A stretch of DNA of 64,000 nt. It comes from Candidatus Defluviibacterium haderslevense. GTDB lineage: Bacteria > Bacteroidota > Bacteroidia > Chitinophagales > Saprospiraceae. The stretch covers positions 4,105,501-4,169,500 of the forward strand of contig JADJRL010000003.1 in NCBI GenBank assembly GCA_016712225.1. Reading direction: 5' to 3'. Shown piece after piece: positions 21,691 through 30,351 of the stretch (position 1 is the stretch's first letter; each line of letters opens with the position of its first letter). The notes below the pieces were generated by a model. It made no database searches. It was not told where the DNA came from and saw only the letters and a program-made list of their open reading frames with translations. Position numbers and translations under genes: made by a program.

Positions 21691-22266
21691 CCCACCTGAA
21701 TCCTCCATCTCTACGAGCTGGACAGGCCTCCATCTCTATGAGCTGGACAAGCCCCATCTTTTTAGGCTGGACAGGCTTGAAAATGGAGGACGTTATAAGA
21801 TTGAACCCACCTAAATCCTCCCTTGGAAAGGGAGGACTTTTTATGCAGAGGTCGAATAAAAAGAAATATCCTAAATGCTCTCCCATCTTTTCAAGCTGGA
21901 CAGGCTTGAAATGGGAGGACTTTATAAGATTGAACCCACCTAAATCCTCCCTTGGAAAGGGAGGACTTTTTATGCAGAGGTCGAATAAAAAGAAATATCC
22001 TAAATGCTCCCTTGGAGAAACCACCTAAATCCTCCATCTCTACGAGCTGGACAGGCCTCCATCTCTATGAGCTGGACAAGCCCCATCTTTTCAAGCTGGG
22101 CGAGCTTGAAAAGGGAGGACTTTTTATTCGGTGGTCGAAAGATTAGAACCCACCTAAATCCTCCCTTGGAAAGGGAGGACTTTTTATGCAGAGGTCGAAT
22201 AAAAAGAAATATCCTAAATTCTCTCCCATCTTTTCAAGCTGGACAGGCTTGAAATGGGAGGACTTT
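21691..22266. repeat. REP-like cluster of interleaved palindromic repeats
   Basis: Three repeat types alternate. Type A (about 75 bp; 21806-21880, 21935-22009, 22150-22222) contains the hairpin CTCCCTTGGAAAGGGAG followed by GACTTTTTATGCAGAGGTCG. Type B (about 62 bp; 21701-21761, 22030-22092) carries CTCCATCTCTACGAGCTGGA and a near repeat of it. Type C (40 bp; 21752-21791, 21881-21920, 22081-22120, 22224-22263) is a nested palindrome with outer arms TCCCAT/ATGGGA and inner arms TTCAAGC/GCTTGAA. ORFs of up to 126 codons occur here on both strands, but they are by-products of repeated stop-free DNA. The form resembles REP/BIME elements mobilised by IS200-like RAYT transposases; no such transposase is in the window. 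Confidence 0.85.
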
Positions 22267-22369
22267 TTACATAGAGGATTGGGATAACTTGTATACGTAG
22301 TTAAAATTTTAGTAATGATTTAACTCCCTTCCCTTTTCAAGATGAATGAACGATTCCATCTCGACTTCA

Positions 22370-22542
22370 CTCGAGATGGATAAAGTGTGTCAACACTTTA
22401 AGTGATTGAACGCGTTAGCGTATATTAGGGTTGGGGATGGGTTCTAACCTTTTATTCAACCTCTCGTTCTTCACTCGAGATCGATATAGTGTGACAACAC
22501 TTTAAGTGATGGAACGCGTTAGCGGATATTAGGGTTGGGAAT
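22370..22542. repeat. Pair of imperfect ~65-bp direct repeats
   Basis: Two copies, about 22372-22438 and 22477-22541, share the order CGAGAT, an AGTGTGNCAACACTTTAAGTGAT stretch, GAACGCGTTAGCG and ATATTAGGGTTGGG. Each holds a small hairpin (AGTGTG..CAACACT). They lie between the REP-like cluster and the Smr gene and are unlike the A/B/C units. Their function is unknown. Confidence 0.75.
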
Positions 22543-22654
22543 AGGTTCATTTGTAATTCAATAATAAAAGAATACAGAATACATCAATTCCTTATGATGT
22601 TTAAATTTTAACTCTAAATAAATTAAACTAATATTGCAAGATCTAAAATCAAAT

Positions 22655-23161
22655 ATGTTAGACCTTAAAGACTTATGGATAGGTGAACGAATTATGACAA
22701 TTGAGGGCCACTTAATTGGTACTTTTGAAGGTAGAAAAGATAATGAGCGAATACTTTTTAAATACAACAATCAAGTTTTTACAAAACATATTAGCGAATT
22801 TGAACTTGCACCTGAAGAAGAATTTGTTCAACAAATGACCTTTGAGGAAGATCTAAAAAATAAATCTAAACAGGTAAACGTTCATCATAAAAATGCAAAA
22901 ATAGATTTACATATTGAAGTTTTAGCGCCTCATCTTAGCAATGCAATTCCTGCACGAATCCTACAATATCAAAAAGAACGCTTTACTCAATTTATAGATG
23001 ATTGTATTCGAAATAGATTACCTAATGCTCTTATTATTCACGGCAAAGGAGAAGGTGTTTTGCGTCAAGAGATAAGACACATGATAAGCTTGGAACCAAA
23101 AATAAAATTACAAATTAGTGTCAATCATGATGGGGCAACAGAGATATGGTTTAACTCGTAA
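22655..23161 (+). CDS. Small Smr-domain protein with N-terminal SH3-like segment
   Basis: 168 residues from the ATG at 22655; a longer reading starts at TTG 22634 but adds only seven residues, so ATG is preferred. Residues 1-55 look like the small beta domain at the front of Bacteroidota DUF2027/Smr proteins (IGERIMTIEGHLIGTFEGR). The C-terminal ~85 residues form an Smr domain: IDLHIE in place of the usual LDLHG, and HGKGEGVLR, the conserved Smr signature. Smr domains bind or nick nucleic acids, and related proteins act in recombination control or ribosome rescue. It is shorter than the usual DUF2027-Smr proteins, apparently lacking the middle domain. It converges with bshB1, leaving one base between the stops. 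Confidence 0.8.
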   Translation: MLDLKDLWIGERIMTIEGHLIGTFEGRKDNERILFKYNNQVFTKHISEFELAPEEEFVQQMTFEEDLKNKSKQVNVHHKNAKIDLHIEVLAPHLSNAIPARILQYQKERFTQFIDDCIRNRLPNALIIHGKGEGVLRQEIRHMISLEPKIKLQISVNHDGATEIWFNS

Positions 23162-23162
23162 A

Positions 23163-23894
23163 TTATTTCACTAAAAATAAATGTTCCGCACCAATTGGCC
23201 TATCAACAGTAAAGCCTTCGCCAAATGAAACACCAATAGCCCTTCCTTCTAATCTAGCTTTAGATAAAACGACTTCCAAAAAATCTACCCCTGAAATAGC
23301 TGATTCCGGTTCAGTAGATTCCGGATTATAAAATTGCGATTTAAAGCATTTTATGACTTCCATTTTTTGGTCAATAAATTCACTGATATCGACTATCACA
23401 TCAGGCTTAATATACTGATCCTGAATATAATGATATACAACTTCGGGACGGTGGGCTTCTTGGTCTGCATTTTGAAAAGTGGTTTTAATCATGCGCAAAC
23501 CTGAAAAGAAACAAGCGTCAGCAGCAATTTTAGATGATTTCCCGTGATCCGGGTGACGATCGTGAATTGCATTCAGAAGTACAATTCGTGGTCTTGCGGC
23601 TCTAATTATTGGAATGATTTGCCTAAGCGTATCTTCATTCCATTGCATAAATGCATCTCCTAAATCAAGTTGATATCTGAATTGAACACCCATTTTTTCA
23701 GCTGCGGATTTGGCTTCAGCAGTCCTGATTTCTTTAGTACCACGTGTACCCAATTCTCCCAAAGTCAAATCCAATAATCCAACAGTATATCCCAGTTGAA
23801 TGTGTTTAAGGATTGTCCCTGAACATGAAAGCTCAACATCATCAGGATGCACCCCAATGGCTAAAATATCTACTTTAGTTACTGCTGTTACCAT
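23163..23894 (-). CDS. bshB1: Bacillithiol biosynthesis deacetylase BshB1
   Basis: LmbE/PIG-L family zinc deacetylase, 243 residues from ATG 23894; an in-frame ATG at 23915 would add seven residues and lengthen the overlap with fabH, so the shorter start is preferred. The metal-binding motif HPDD sits near the N-terminus (ILAIGVHPDDVELSCSG), a second conserved motif is HDRHPDHGKSS, and the TLGELGTRGT stretch is typical of BshB1. It removes the acetyl group from N-acetylglucosaminyl-malate on the way to bacillithiol, the low-molecular-weight thiol of many Bacteroidota and Firmicutes. It overlaps the end of fabH by 7 bases and is probably cotranscribed. The bshA and bshC genes are not in the window. 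Confidence 0.92.
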   Translation of the reverse strand: MVTAVTKVDILAIGVHPDDVELSCSGTILKHIQLGYTVGLLDLTLGELGTRGTKEIRTAEAKSAAEKMGVQFRYQLDLGDAFMQWNEDTLRQIIPIIRAARPRIVLLNAIHDRHPDHGKSSKIAADACFFSGLRMIKTTFQNADQEAHRPEVVYHYIQDQYIKPDVIVDISEFIDQKMEVIKCFKSQFYNPESTEPESAISGVDFLEVVLSKARLEGRAIGVSFGEGFTVDRPIGAEHLFLVK

Positions 23895-24943
23895 CTGATT
23901 AATGCTGATCCCCATGTAAATCCACTACCAAAAGCTGCAAGACAAATTAAGTCACCTTCATTCACTTTGCCTGCTTCCCATGCTTCTGTGAGTGCAATGG
24001 GAATTGAGGCTGCTGTTGTATTGCCGTACCGTTGTATATTATTCCAAACTTGATCATCATTTAAGCCCAATTGCCTTTGAACAAACTGACTGATACGAAG
24101 ATTCGCCTGATGCGGAATTAACATTGAAATATCACTCGTTTTTAAATTAGTTTTTGCCAATGCTTCGTGAATGACTTGTGGAAATTTTGTAACTGCTGTT
24201 TTAAAAACCAGCTGACCATTCATATTGGGAAAAATATCCTGATCGTCCCACATTTTTTGCGTCATAAAAATTCCGCCATAAGGTTGATCAGGATAACCAA
24301 ATCGCTCTGTGCCTAAATGATGTCCTCCATGACATCCGGGATTTACAAATGCCAATTCTTCCGCATGTGTTCCATCGGCATGCAAATGTGTAGTAAGTAT
24401 CCCCTTTCCTGATTCTTCAGACGGTTGCAAAATTGCAGCTCCTGCTCCGTCTCCAAATATTACGGTGACATTTCGTCCACGAGTTGTAAAATCTAATCCC
24501 ATAGAATGCATTTCTGCACCAACCAACAAAATATTTTTGTATTGACCCGTTTTTATAAATTGATCTGCAACAGATAAACCATACAAAAATCCTGAACATT
24601 GATTTCTAATATCCAAAGCCGGGGCTTCTTGTGAAGTCATACCCATTTCCCTTTGAAGTAATACACCACAACCTGGAAAAAAATAATCCGGGCTCAGCGT
24701 GGCAAATATTATAAAATCTATATCAGACTTTTGAATGCCAGCACGTTCAATTGCAATTTCAGCTGCCCTTGCTCCCATGGTAGTCGTAGTCTCAGTATGT
24801 GGATTACCATACCTTCGTTCCTGTATGCCTGTACGTTCTTGAATCCATGCATCAGTGGTATCCATAACACCCTCTAGATCGGCATTTGTCACGATTCGCT
24901 CTGGAACATAATACCCAAGTCCTGCAATTTTTGTACTTAACAT
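23888..24943 (-). CDS. fabH: 3-oxoacyl-[ACP] synthase III (FabH-type)
   Basis: 351 residues of the thiolase-fold KAS III family. The Cys-His-Asn triad is visible: Cys116 in DIRNQCSGFLYGL, His278 in LIPHQANLRI and Asn308 in GNTTAASIPIAL. The N-terminus is typical (GLGYYVPERIVTNADL), as is GDGAGAAIL. It condenses an acyl-CoA primer with malonyl-ACP to start fatty-acid synthesis; branched primers are usual in this phylum but primer choice cannot be read here. Bacteroidota often carry several paralogues, so a specialised role is possible. It starts 9 bases after the stop of the T9SS-exported protein and overlaps bshB1. Confidence 0.9.
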   Translation of the reverse strand: MLSTKIAGLGYYVPERIVTNADLEGVMDTTDAWIQERTGIQERRYGNPHTETTTTMGARAAEIAIERAGIQKSDIDFIIFATLSPDYFFPGCGVLLQREMGMTSQEAPALDIRNQCSGFLYGLSVADQFIKTGQYKNILLVGAEMHSMGLDFTTRGRNVTVIFGDGAGAAILQPSEESGKGILTTHLHADGTHAEELAFVNPGCHGGHHLGTERFGYPDQPYGGIFMTQKMWDDQDIFPNMNGQLVFKTAVTKFPQVIHEALAKTNLKTSDISMLIPHQANLRISQFVQRQLGLNDDQVWNNIQRYGNTTAASIPIALTEAWEAGKVNEGDLICLAAFGSGFTWGSALIRW

Positions 24944-24952
24944 TGATGCCTA

Positions 24953-26371
24953 TTATATTTTAGTAAATGTTTTTACTGTAATGCCAGATTTTTGCTTGAT
25001 CATCAAAAAATAATTGGATGCTGGAAGTGATTGAACGGTAATTTCAACAGTGCTTGATTGTGATTCACTTATTTGTGATGATTTTATCTTCTGGAATTGT
25101 TGATTATAAATTTCTATTTGACTCACAGGATTATCTTCTGAGTTGTTTTGGAGTGATAAAGTTGATGATACAGGATTTGTCAATATTTTTATCCCACTTT
25201 CCTTATTGCCATTGAATGTATTGGTTACTTCATTAATTTTAATATTATCAATCCATAATTGACTACCCAATTTAGGAGTCAATCCATTCACATAATTTCC
25301 GGAATAAATTTCAATCATTAAAGAATCCATTTCAGCTGGTAGTAATCCGACATTTCCAGAAACTGTTTTAAAAGTAGGAGAACCAGCCAATAGATCTAAT
25401 TTTACAAAAAGCGTTTCACGTGTTTGTGTTTGAGTATTAAATCTAAAACCTCTAAATATAACTAATGCACTATCATTTGCTTCAGGTAAATATTTATAAC
25501 TAAATGTGTAATTAAATTTATTGGATTTATAAGGAATCGGAGTCGGAACCCCACTTCCTGTTTCGCCAAAATAAGTAGCTCCAAAAAATCGATTTAAACC
25601 CAATTTATTTACATAAACAGGTTGCAATAACAAACTGTAATCTCCTTCAGAAGCATCGGTACTTTTTACAACAGAATTTTTAGTTCGCAATAAAGTAGTT
25701 AATAAATTAGCAGTGGCCCATTCTTCAGGTTCTTCAAAACTAATGGATTCCCAATCTTCAAAACTCGAATTTGGTACTTGTTTAATCGTATTAGTAAATT
25801 TTAATTCATCCACTTCTACAAATGACCCCTCAATGGGGTTGTTCGTATTACCTGAAGTCATTAAAAAGACTATGGAATCCGGTGCAAAAAATGGCTTGGT
25901 CAATGGAACAGTAAACTTAGTAAAATTAGCCAAGGTCCCTGCGATCGGGATTAAATCAAAACCAAGAGTTATTCCTAATCTTTTATAGGCAAAAACAATT
26001 ATTGCTGTATCTCCGGGCTTGATATCAAATCTGATATAACCTGTTAGACTATCTGCAATTTCATTGAATGGTATCCCACCTGCAGGAAACTGAGCCAGAT
26101 CCCCTATATATAAAACACCCGGCACAACAGCAGAATCCAATAAGGCTCTTTTATTTTCTAATCGAATAGCAGATCCTATGGGTCCGGGAATCTTTGTTAC
26201 ATTGGGCGCAAAAGTTACAAAATAGCTCTGAAAATTATAGGTTTCATAACCTTTCGGTTCATCATATAAATAGAATTCCTGCCACCTTTCAAAATTAAAA
26301 TTCAATTCCTGTGCTTGGTTAACGCCTATATTCAATAAACATAGAAATAATAAAGATGCTAAATGCTTCAT
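24953..26371 (-). CDS. Secreted protein with C-terminal T9SS type A sorting domain
   Basis: 472 residues. A signal peptide (about 1-20, ending NQAQ) is followed by two jelly-roll-like beta domains, each opening with an aromatic FxxW segment (NFNFERWQEF near 23 and SSFEDWESISF near 205). The last ~85 residues match a type IX sorting domain: LTNPVSSTLSL, IEIYNQQFQKI and LPASNYFLMIKQKSGITVKTFTKI. The protein should cross the inner membrane by Sec and the outer membrane by T9SS, then be attached to the surface or released. I do not recognise a catalytic motif; a carbohydrate-binding role is possible. A candidate -7 element lies 32 bases upstream, so it may be transcribed separately from the iron operon. 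Confidence 0.75.
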   Translation of the reverse strand: MKHLASLLFLCLLNIGVNQAQELNFNFERWQEFYLYDEPKGYETYNFQSYFVTFAPNVTKIPGPIGSAIRLENKRALLDSAVVPGVLYIGDLAQFPAGGIPFNEIADSLTGYIRFDIKPGDTAIIVFAYKRLGITLGFDLIPIAGTLANFTKFTVPLTKPFFAPDSIVFLMTSGNTNNPIEGSFVEVDELKFTNTIKQVPNSSFEDWESISFEEPEEWATANLLTTLLRTKNSVVKSTDASEGDYSLLLQPVYVNKLGLNRFFGATYFGETGSGVPTPIPYKSNKFNYTFSYKYLPEANDSALVIFRGFRFNTQTQTRETLFVKLDLLAGSPTFKTVSGNVGLLPAEMDSLMIEIYSGNYVNGLTPKLGSQLWIDNIKINEVTNTFNGNKESGIKILTNPVSSTLSLQNNSEDNPVSQIEIYNQQFQKIKSSQISESQSSTVEITVQSLPASNYFLMIKQKSGITVKTFTKI

Positions 26372-26402
26372 GTTTAGATTTACTAGAGTGATTAATAAAG
26401 CT

Positions 26403-26410
26403 CAAAAATA
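26403..26410 (-). promoter_or_regulatory. Candidate -7 element for the T9SS-exported protein
   Basis: On the minus strand this reads TATTTTTG, a perfect TAnnTTTG Bacteroidota -7 box, placed so that transcription would begin about 25 bases before the ATG at 26371. No matching TTTG -33 box was found at the usual spacing, so this is a weak call. Confidence 0.3.
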
Positions 26411-26528
26411 ATAAACAATCGGCAATTGTTTAAATCTTCTTAAACCCAAGTGTAATCCAAATAAGTAGTGTAAAATAAAGATCTTAAGTACTAATAAAGA
26501 ACAATTATAAGCTGGGTCAATTCAAAAA

Positions 26529-27893
26529 TTACAAACTTTTCAAAAATTCAACGACTGCATCTCTTTCTGATTTGGAAAGTGCTTTAAATTGATTCTTACT
26601 CTTCTCAGCCTCACCACCATGCCACATGATAGCTTCAAGTAAATTTCTAGCTCGTCCATCATGTAAAAAATGAGTATGTCCACCAACAATTTGAGTTAAG
26701 CCTATACCCCATAATGGAGGTGTTCGCCACTCTCTTCCAGAAGCTTCAAAATCCGGTCGGTAGTCTGCTAATCCTTCGCCCATATCATGCAACAACATAT
26801 CCGTATAAGGAAAAATGGTTTGGTTGGATAAAAATTGAAATTCATGAGCGCCTGTAAAAAATTGGGGATGATGACAAGCAGTACATTTGATTTCGTAAAA
26901 CAATTTCTTGCCTTGTTTCACTTGTTCCATGTTCCAATTTCTTCGACTTGGAACTCCCAAAGATTGGGTATAAAAAGTAGTTGTAGTCAAAACAGTTTCA
27001 TCAATTTCATGGTCATCAAACAAACTATCATATTGAATTTGCCCAAAAGAATTCTCAACAGGAAATGCAGGACTTGTTATTCCCATATCTCCCGAAAAAG
27101 CTGCTGCCGTCTGTTGGTAAAGATTAGGCTGTGATGCTTTCCAGCCAAACCGTCCAATTGCTTTTTCTTTTTTTCGAATATCCCAAACGTAATTTGCTTT
27201 ACCCGAAATACCATCTTGATCAACATCCATTTCATCGGATAATTTAAGAATATCAGATTCTTTAATGGCTTCTAATAAGCCCAAACCAATGATTGGATTA
27301 GCAATTCTAGGTGATATTTCTATAGATGGATCAATAGGTAAATATGAACTTTCAATCTTATAAATAGGTTTTCGCAAATTAACGGTAGAACCATCAATGA
27401 ATTGCTGAATCTCCTCTACTTCCTGTATCGTCATTTGGACTTCAACTTGTTTTCCAAAACTTGCCTTGGTTTGCAATTGTAATCCAAAATGAGGTACCGG
27501 TAAATTTCCTCCAAAACCATCCTTTCCAGGTATACTGACTCGGAACAATAATCCCTTTAAGTCATTTCCCGAATTTGGAAATGCGGATCTCCCATTACCT
27601 AAATGACAACTTTCACATGAGTTTTGATTGAATAATGGACCTAATCCGGATTGGATTGTTGAAGGAGCTGTGACATAGATCGCACCAAATGCCGCATCCG
27701 CTTTAAAATGCAAATCCTTTTCGGTGGCGCTTAAATTCGGAGCTGGTTGCTCAAATATTTTTATAAATACATTATTGATACTGGTTTCTCCGCCTAATTG
27801 AATATCTTCATCTGGTTCAGGTTCAACCGGTTCAATTTCTGTACAACCAGACCAAACAAAAGTCAATAATAAAAATACAAATAAATACTTCAT
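26529..27893 (-). CDS. Di-heme cytochrome c oxidoreductase lipoprotein (DUF1111/COG3488 family)
   Basis: 454 residues from ATG 27893 (a TTG four codons upstream is less likely). Lipoprotein signal with lipobox Cys17 (FVWSGC). Two c-type heme motifs are visible: CESCH at 93-97 in FNQNSCESCHLGNGR, and CTACH at 337-341, followed by HHPQF. The family also shows the GGHTHFLHDGRARNLLEAIMWHGGEA stretch near the C-terminus, present here. These proteins are commonly encoded next to imelysin-family proteins and are thought to take part in periplasmic redox linked to iron acquisition; the exact reaction is not settled. It begins 12 bases after the imelysin gene and is third in the porin-imelysin-cytochrome operon. 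Confidence 0.88.
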   Translation of the reverse strand: MKYLFVFLLLTFVWSGCTEIEPVEPEPDEDIQLGGETSINNVFIKIFEQPAPNLSATEKDLHFKADAAFGAIYVTAPSTIQSGLGPLFNQNSCESCHLGNGRSAFPNSGNDLKGLLFRVSIPGKDGFGGNLPVPHFGLQLQTKASFGKQVEVQMTIQEVEEIQQFIDGSTVNLRKPIYKIESSYLPIDPSIEISPRIANPIIGLGLLEAIKESDILKLSDEMDVDQDGISGKANYVWDIRKKEKAIGRFGWKASQPNLYQQTAAAFSGDMGITSPAFPVENSFGQIQYDSLFDDHEIDETVLTTTTFYTQSLGVPSRRNWNMEQVKQGKKLFYEIKCTACHHPQFFTGAHEFQFLSNQTIFPYTDMLLHDMGEGLADYRPDFEASGREWRTPPLWGIGLTQIVGGHTHFLHDGRARNLLEAIMWHGGEAEKSKNQFKALSKSERDAVVEFLKSL

Positions 27894-27905
27894 TTTAATT
27901 TTCAA

Positions 27906-28958
27906 TTATAATCCAGATATTAAAGGTAATACTTCCGCTTCTAAAACTTCCTGAAGACTTCTTACTTTTTGTTGAGCATCAATGACGCTTTGAGGTGCAT
28001 TAAAAATGGCTGAAGTGAACGTTCCTTGAATGGATTCAATTCCATGAATTGCATCTTCTAATTGTTGCTTCATTTTAATATCCAATGCACTATTTTTTTC
28101 TTTTACAATTGAACTGATTCCTATTCCAATGGCATTTTTATAGGTTCCCAAATAAGCATTCTTTATACTCCTGATATTATCTGAAAAATCAGCTTTGGAA
28201 TTGGCACTAAATCGACTTTCTTCCAGCGTTAAATCTTTTTGACTGTAAGGATCATTAATTTTTCCATTTGCTACTTCATCTGCTATAGCTATCATCCCAT
28301 TGACCATTTCTTGTAATGCTGATTTTTGTGAAGGATAAATACTTGATCTTCCTGCATTAATCAGATTTGCAACAAAATTTTCGTGATTTTCTTCCCAACT
28401 AAAATAAAGTTCTTCTGTAGAACCGAGCAGACTTTGCGCACTTGCTAATAAATAATTAAATTGTCTGGCATTAAATTCATTCAAAGTTTTATTTCCATTG
28501 GAACCAAACAATAAATATTCAATCGTATGGAATCCTTTGAGTGTACCATCCAGACCATCAAGATAAGATTTGGTAAGTACATTGGTACTATTCAAAACAG
28601 CATTGAGATCTGTTTCATTAACAGGCCAACTGTCAATTGATGGATCTATCCCTTTTTGATCTACTGGTCCAAATAGAAAACCTTCAGATTGCTCCCAAGG
28701 TCTGCGTGCATCCCTCCATGCTTGACGTGTTGCTTCTAAATTAGCAATGTTAGGATTTGTTTCCAACACACTTAAAGTATTCACTAATGCTTTTGATGTG
28801 TTGTACAATTCTAAATATGTACTTACAATTACGTCATTTGAAATATTGGTCAAAACAGGTTTGTAATCAGCACTTACATTAGATGTCCCATTATCATCAC
28901 AACTAACTCCGATAAGAACAACTAAAAATAGGAGAAAAATATTTTTTATTCGTTTCAT
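27906..28958 (-). CDS. Imelysin-family (M75) iron-regulated lipoprotein
   Basis: 350 residues with a lipoprotein signal; lipobox Cys20 in LIGVSC. The imelysin hallmark GxHxxE is present as GFHTIEYLLFG at 142-152, preceded by the conserved WRDARRPWEQSEGFLFGPVD (80-99). Family members (IrpA, EfeO C-terminal domain, insulin-cleaving membrane protease) are periplasmic or outer-membrane helical proteins induced by iron starvation. The GxHxxE site is thought to bind metal or heme rather than act as a protease. The gene sits 23 bases after the porin gene and 12 bases before the di-heme cytochrome gene, so the three very probably work together in iron uptake. Confidence 0.9.
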   Translation of the reverse strand: MKRIKNIFLLFLVVLIGVSCDDNGTSNVSADYKPVLTNISNDVIVSTYLELYNTSKALVNTLSVLETNPNIANLEATRQAWRDARRPWEQSEGFLFGPVDQKGIDPSIDSWPVNETDLNAVLNSTNVLTKSYLDGLDGTLKGFHTIEYLLFGSNGNKTLNEFNARQFNYLLASAQSLLGSTEELYFSWEENHENFVANLINAGRSSIYPSQKSALQEMVNGMIAIADEVANGKINDPYSQKDLTLEESRFSANSKADFSDNIRSIKNAYLGTYKNAIGIGISSIVKEKNSALDIKMKQQLEDAIHGIESIQGTFTSAIFNAPQSVIDAQQKVRSLQEVLEAEVLPLISGL

Positions 28959-28981
28959 GATTTATTAATATTATATATGTG

Positions 28982-30247
28982 TTAAAATTCAAAGGCAAAG
29001 CCAATAACAACTGTTTGTTCAAGCGTACCTCCATTTATATTGGATGTTGGCGGGGCTCCAACTTTGCGCAGTGTGTATTGTGATTTAAATTGAACTTCAG
29101 GAATTAATTTATACACGACTCCTATCGTAGCAGATTGACGTTCCCATCTAGGATTATTAAAAACCATTCCCTGTGTCTTAAACATGGTATCATAATAATC
29201 ATATCGGCCATAAGCAACAAGAGATGATGATTCTTTGATCCAATTATTCTTTTTGTTAAAAATAGTAATACCAAATTCACCAAAAACAGCGAAAGCAGAT
29301 GAACCAACAGCTGTTCTTTTTACATTTAAGTTATTGGATAAATTCCTATTTTGATTGGTCAATGCTTCGGAATTTCCTAAATAACCATGAAGCACCATAG
29401 AACTTAAATAAAATGGCTGCTTATCATAAGAAAAATGAGCTTCATAAATTAGAAGTGGTGTAGAAAGCTTTAAATCAGGTTTTGGTCTATTGTCCGATGT
29501 ACTTCTACTACCATAAATTGAAAAACCATATAACAAATTCTTATTAACCTGATTATCCAACCGAAGACAAAGGGCAAAGTTTTCAGCGTTTACCATCTCA
29601 AAACGTTTTTGATTACCTCGTTTGATCCAATTCGCAGAATTAAATGCACTACCATCCAAACCATTTACCAGACTCACATGATATTTAAGATTATTTCTCT
29701 TTCCTAATATTCCAGTTACACCGATTCCATTTTCTGTCCAATTCTCCGGTAAGATCTGAGATTCCATTTCTGAATTGATGGCTGTCAAATAATCTGTAGG
29801 TTCATCTTTTTTAAACATCAAGCTAAATGGAACTTTAATTCTTCCTATGTTCAATTTAAAATTTTCTTTAAGCGAAAATTCAAGATTTAATTGTTCCAAC
29901 AAGACTTCTCCCCCTTTAGTAATATCAAACTCAAATTCACCGAACTCTTCAAACCGATCGAATTCCAATTCAGCTCCCGTTCCTCCATGTTCAAATTCTA
30001 TTTCAGCATTCAGCGCTATCTTATTCAACCATTGGTGTCTAAGTTCTATTATAAAACGTTCATTATCAATCGAATTCCTTTTCAAAGAATCTGTATCCCA
30101 ATTAAAATAATAATAATTCATGGCACCATAACCATTTATAGAAGTTTGTGCAAAACGTCGTGATGGAGCTTGATTCAAAGTATCATCCTGTGCTGCAAGT
30201 GAACATGTCCACAGTAAACAAGCAACTAAAAGTCTATAAAATTGCAT
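28982..30247 (-). CDS. Outer-membrane porin of the iron operon
   Basis: 421 residues from ATG 30247 (MQFYRLL); a TTG eight codons upstream gives no signal-peptide advantage. The signal peptide ends near LAAQ. The mature part is rich in alternating beta strands and resembles phosphate-selective porin O/P-like and short beta-barrel porins: GRIKVPFSLMFKKDEPTDYL, WTENGIGVTGILGKRNNLKYHVSLVNG, and a C-terminal strand ending in Phe (VVIGFAFEF), the usual outer-membrane insertion signal. First gene of the operon with the imelysin and di-heme lipoproteins, divergent from the DtxR/MntR-type regulator. Substrate unknown; the context points to iron or an iron complex. Confidence 0.82.
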   Translation of the reverse strand: MQFYRLLVACLLWTCSLAAQDDTLNQAPSRRFAQTSINGYGAMNYYYFNWDTDSLKRNSIDNERFIIELRHQWLNKIALNAEIEFEHGGTGAELEFDRFEEFGEFEFDITKGGEVLLEQLNLEFSLKENFKLNIGRIKVPFSLMFKKDEPTDYLTAINSEMESQILPENWTENGIGVTGILGKRNNLKYHVSLVNGLDGSAFNSANWIKRGNQKRFEMVNAENFALCLRLDNQVNKNLLYGFSIYGSRSTSDNRPKPDLKLSTPLLIYEAHFSYDKQPFYLSSMVLHGYLGNSEALTNQNRNLSNNLNVKRTAVGSSAFAVFGEFGITIFNKKNNWIKESSSLVAYGRYDYYDTMFKTQGMVFNNPRWERQSATIGVVYKLIPEVQFKSQYTLRKVGAPPTSNINGGTLEQTVVIGFAFEF

Positions 30248-30264
30248 GACACGAGTTATATTGG

Positions 30265-30313
30265 TTACCAAACTATATTATTTATAGACGCAAAATTAAT
30301 AAAGTTTGGCTAA
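30265..30313. promoter_or_regulatory. Inverted repeat in the porin/dtxR divergent promoter (candidate operator)
   Basis: TTACCAAACTATATTA (30265-30280) is mirrored on the opposite strand by TTAGCCAAACTTTATTA (30313-30297), differing by one indel and one mismatch, with a short AT-rich centre. The core CCAAACT/AGTTTGG arms are perfect. It sits between the two divergent starts, where a DtxR-family repressor would be expected to bind, but it does not closely match the published DtxR or MntR consensus. Confidence 0.45.
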
Positions 30314-30339
30314 TCTAACAATATTTTAAAAAATATTCT

Positions 30340-30347
30340 TATTTTTG
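30340..30347 (+). promoter_or_regulatory. Candidate -7 element of the DtxR-family gene
   Basis: TATTTTTG fits TAnnTTTG and ends four bases before the ATG at 30352, so a transcript from it would be essentially leaderless. A TTTG at 30305-30308 is too far upstream (31 bases) for the standard -33 spacing. Confidence 0.35.
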
Positions 30348-30351
30348 CCTT

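Noticed and set aside
21644..22252. Overlapping 64-126-codon ORFs on both strands in the REP-like cluster
   Set aside because: The same peptides repeat because the DNA repeats, the ORFs mirror each other on both strands, and none has a recognisable domain or a plausible start context.
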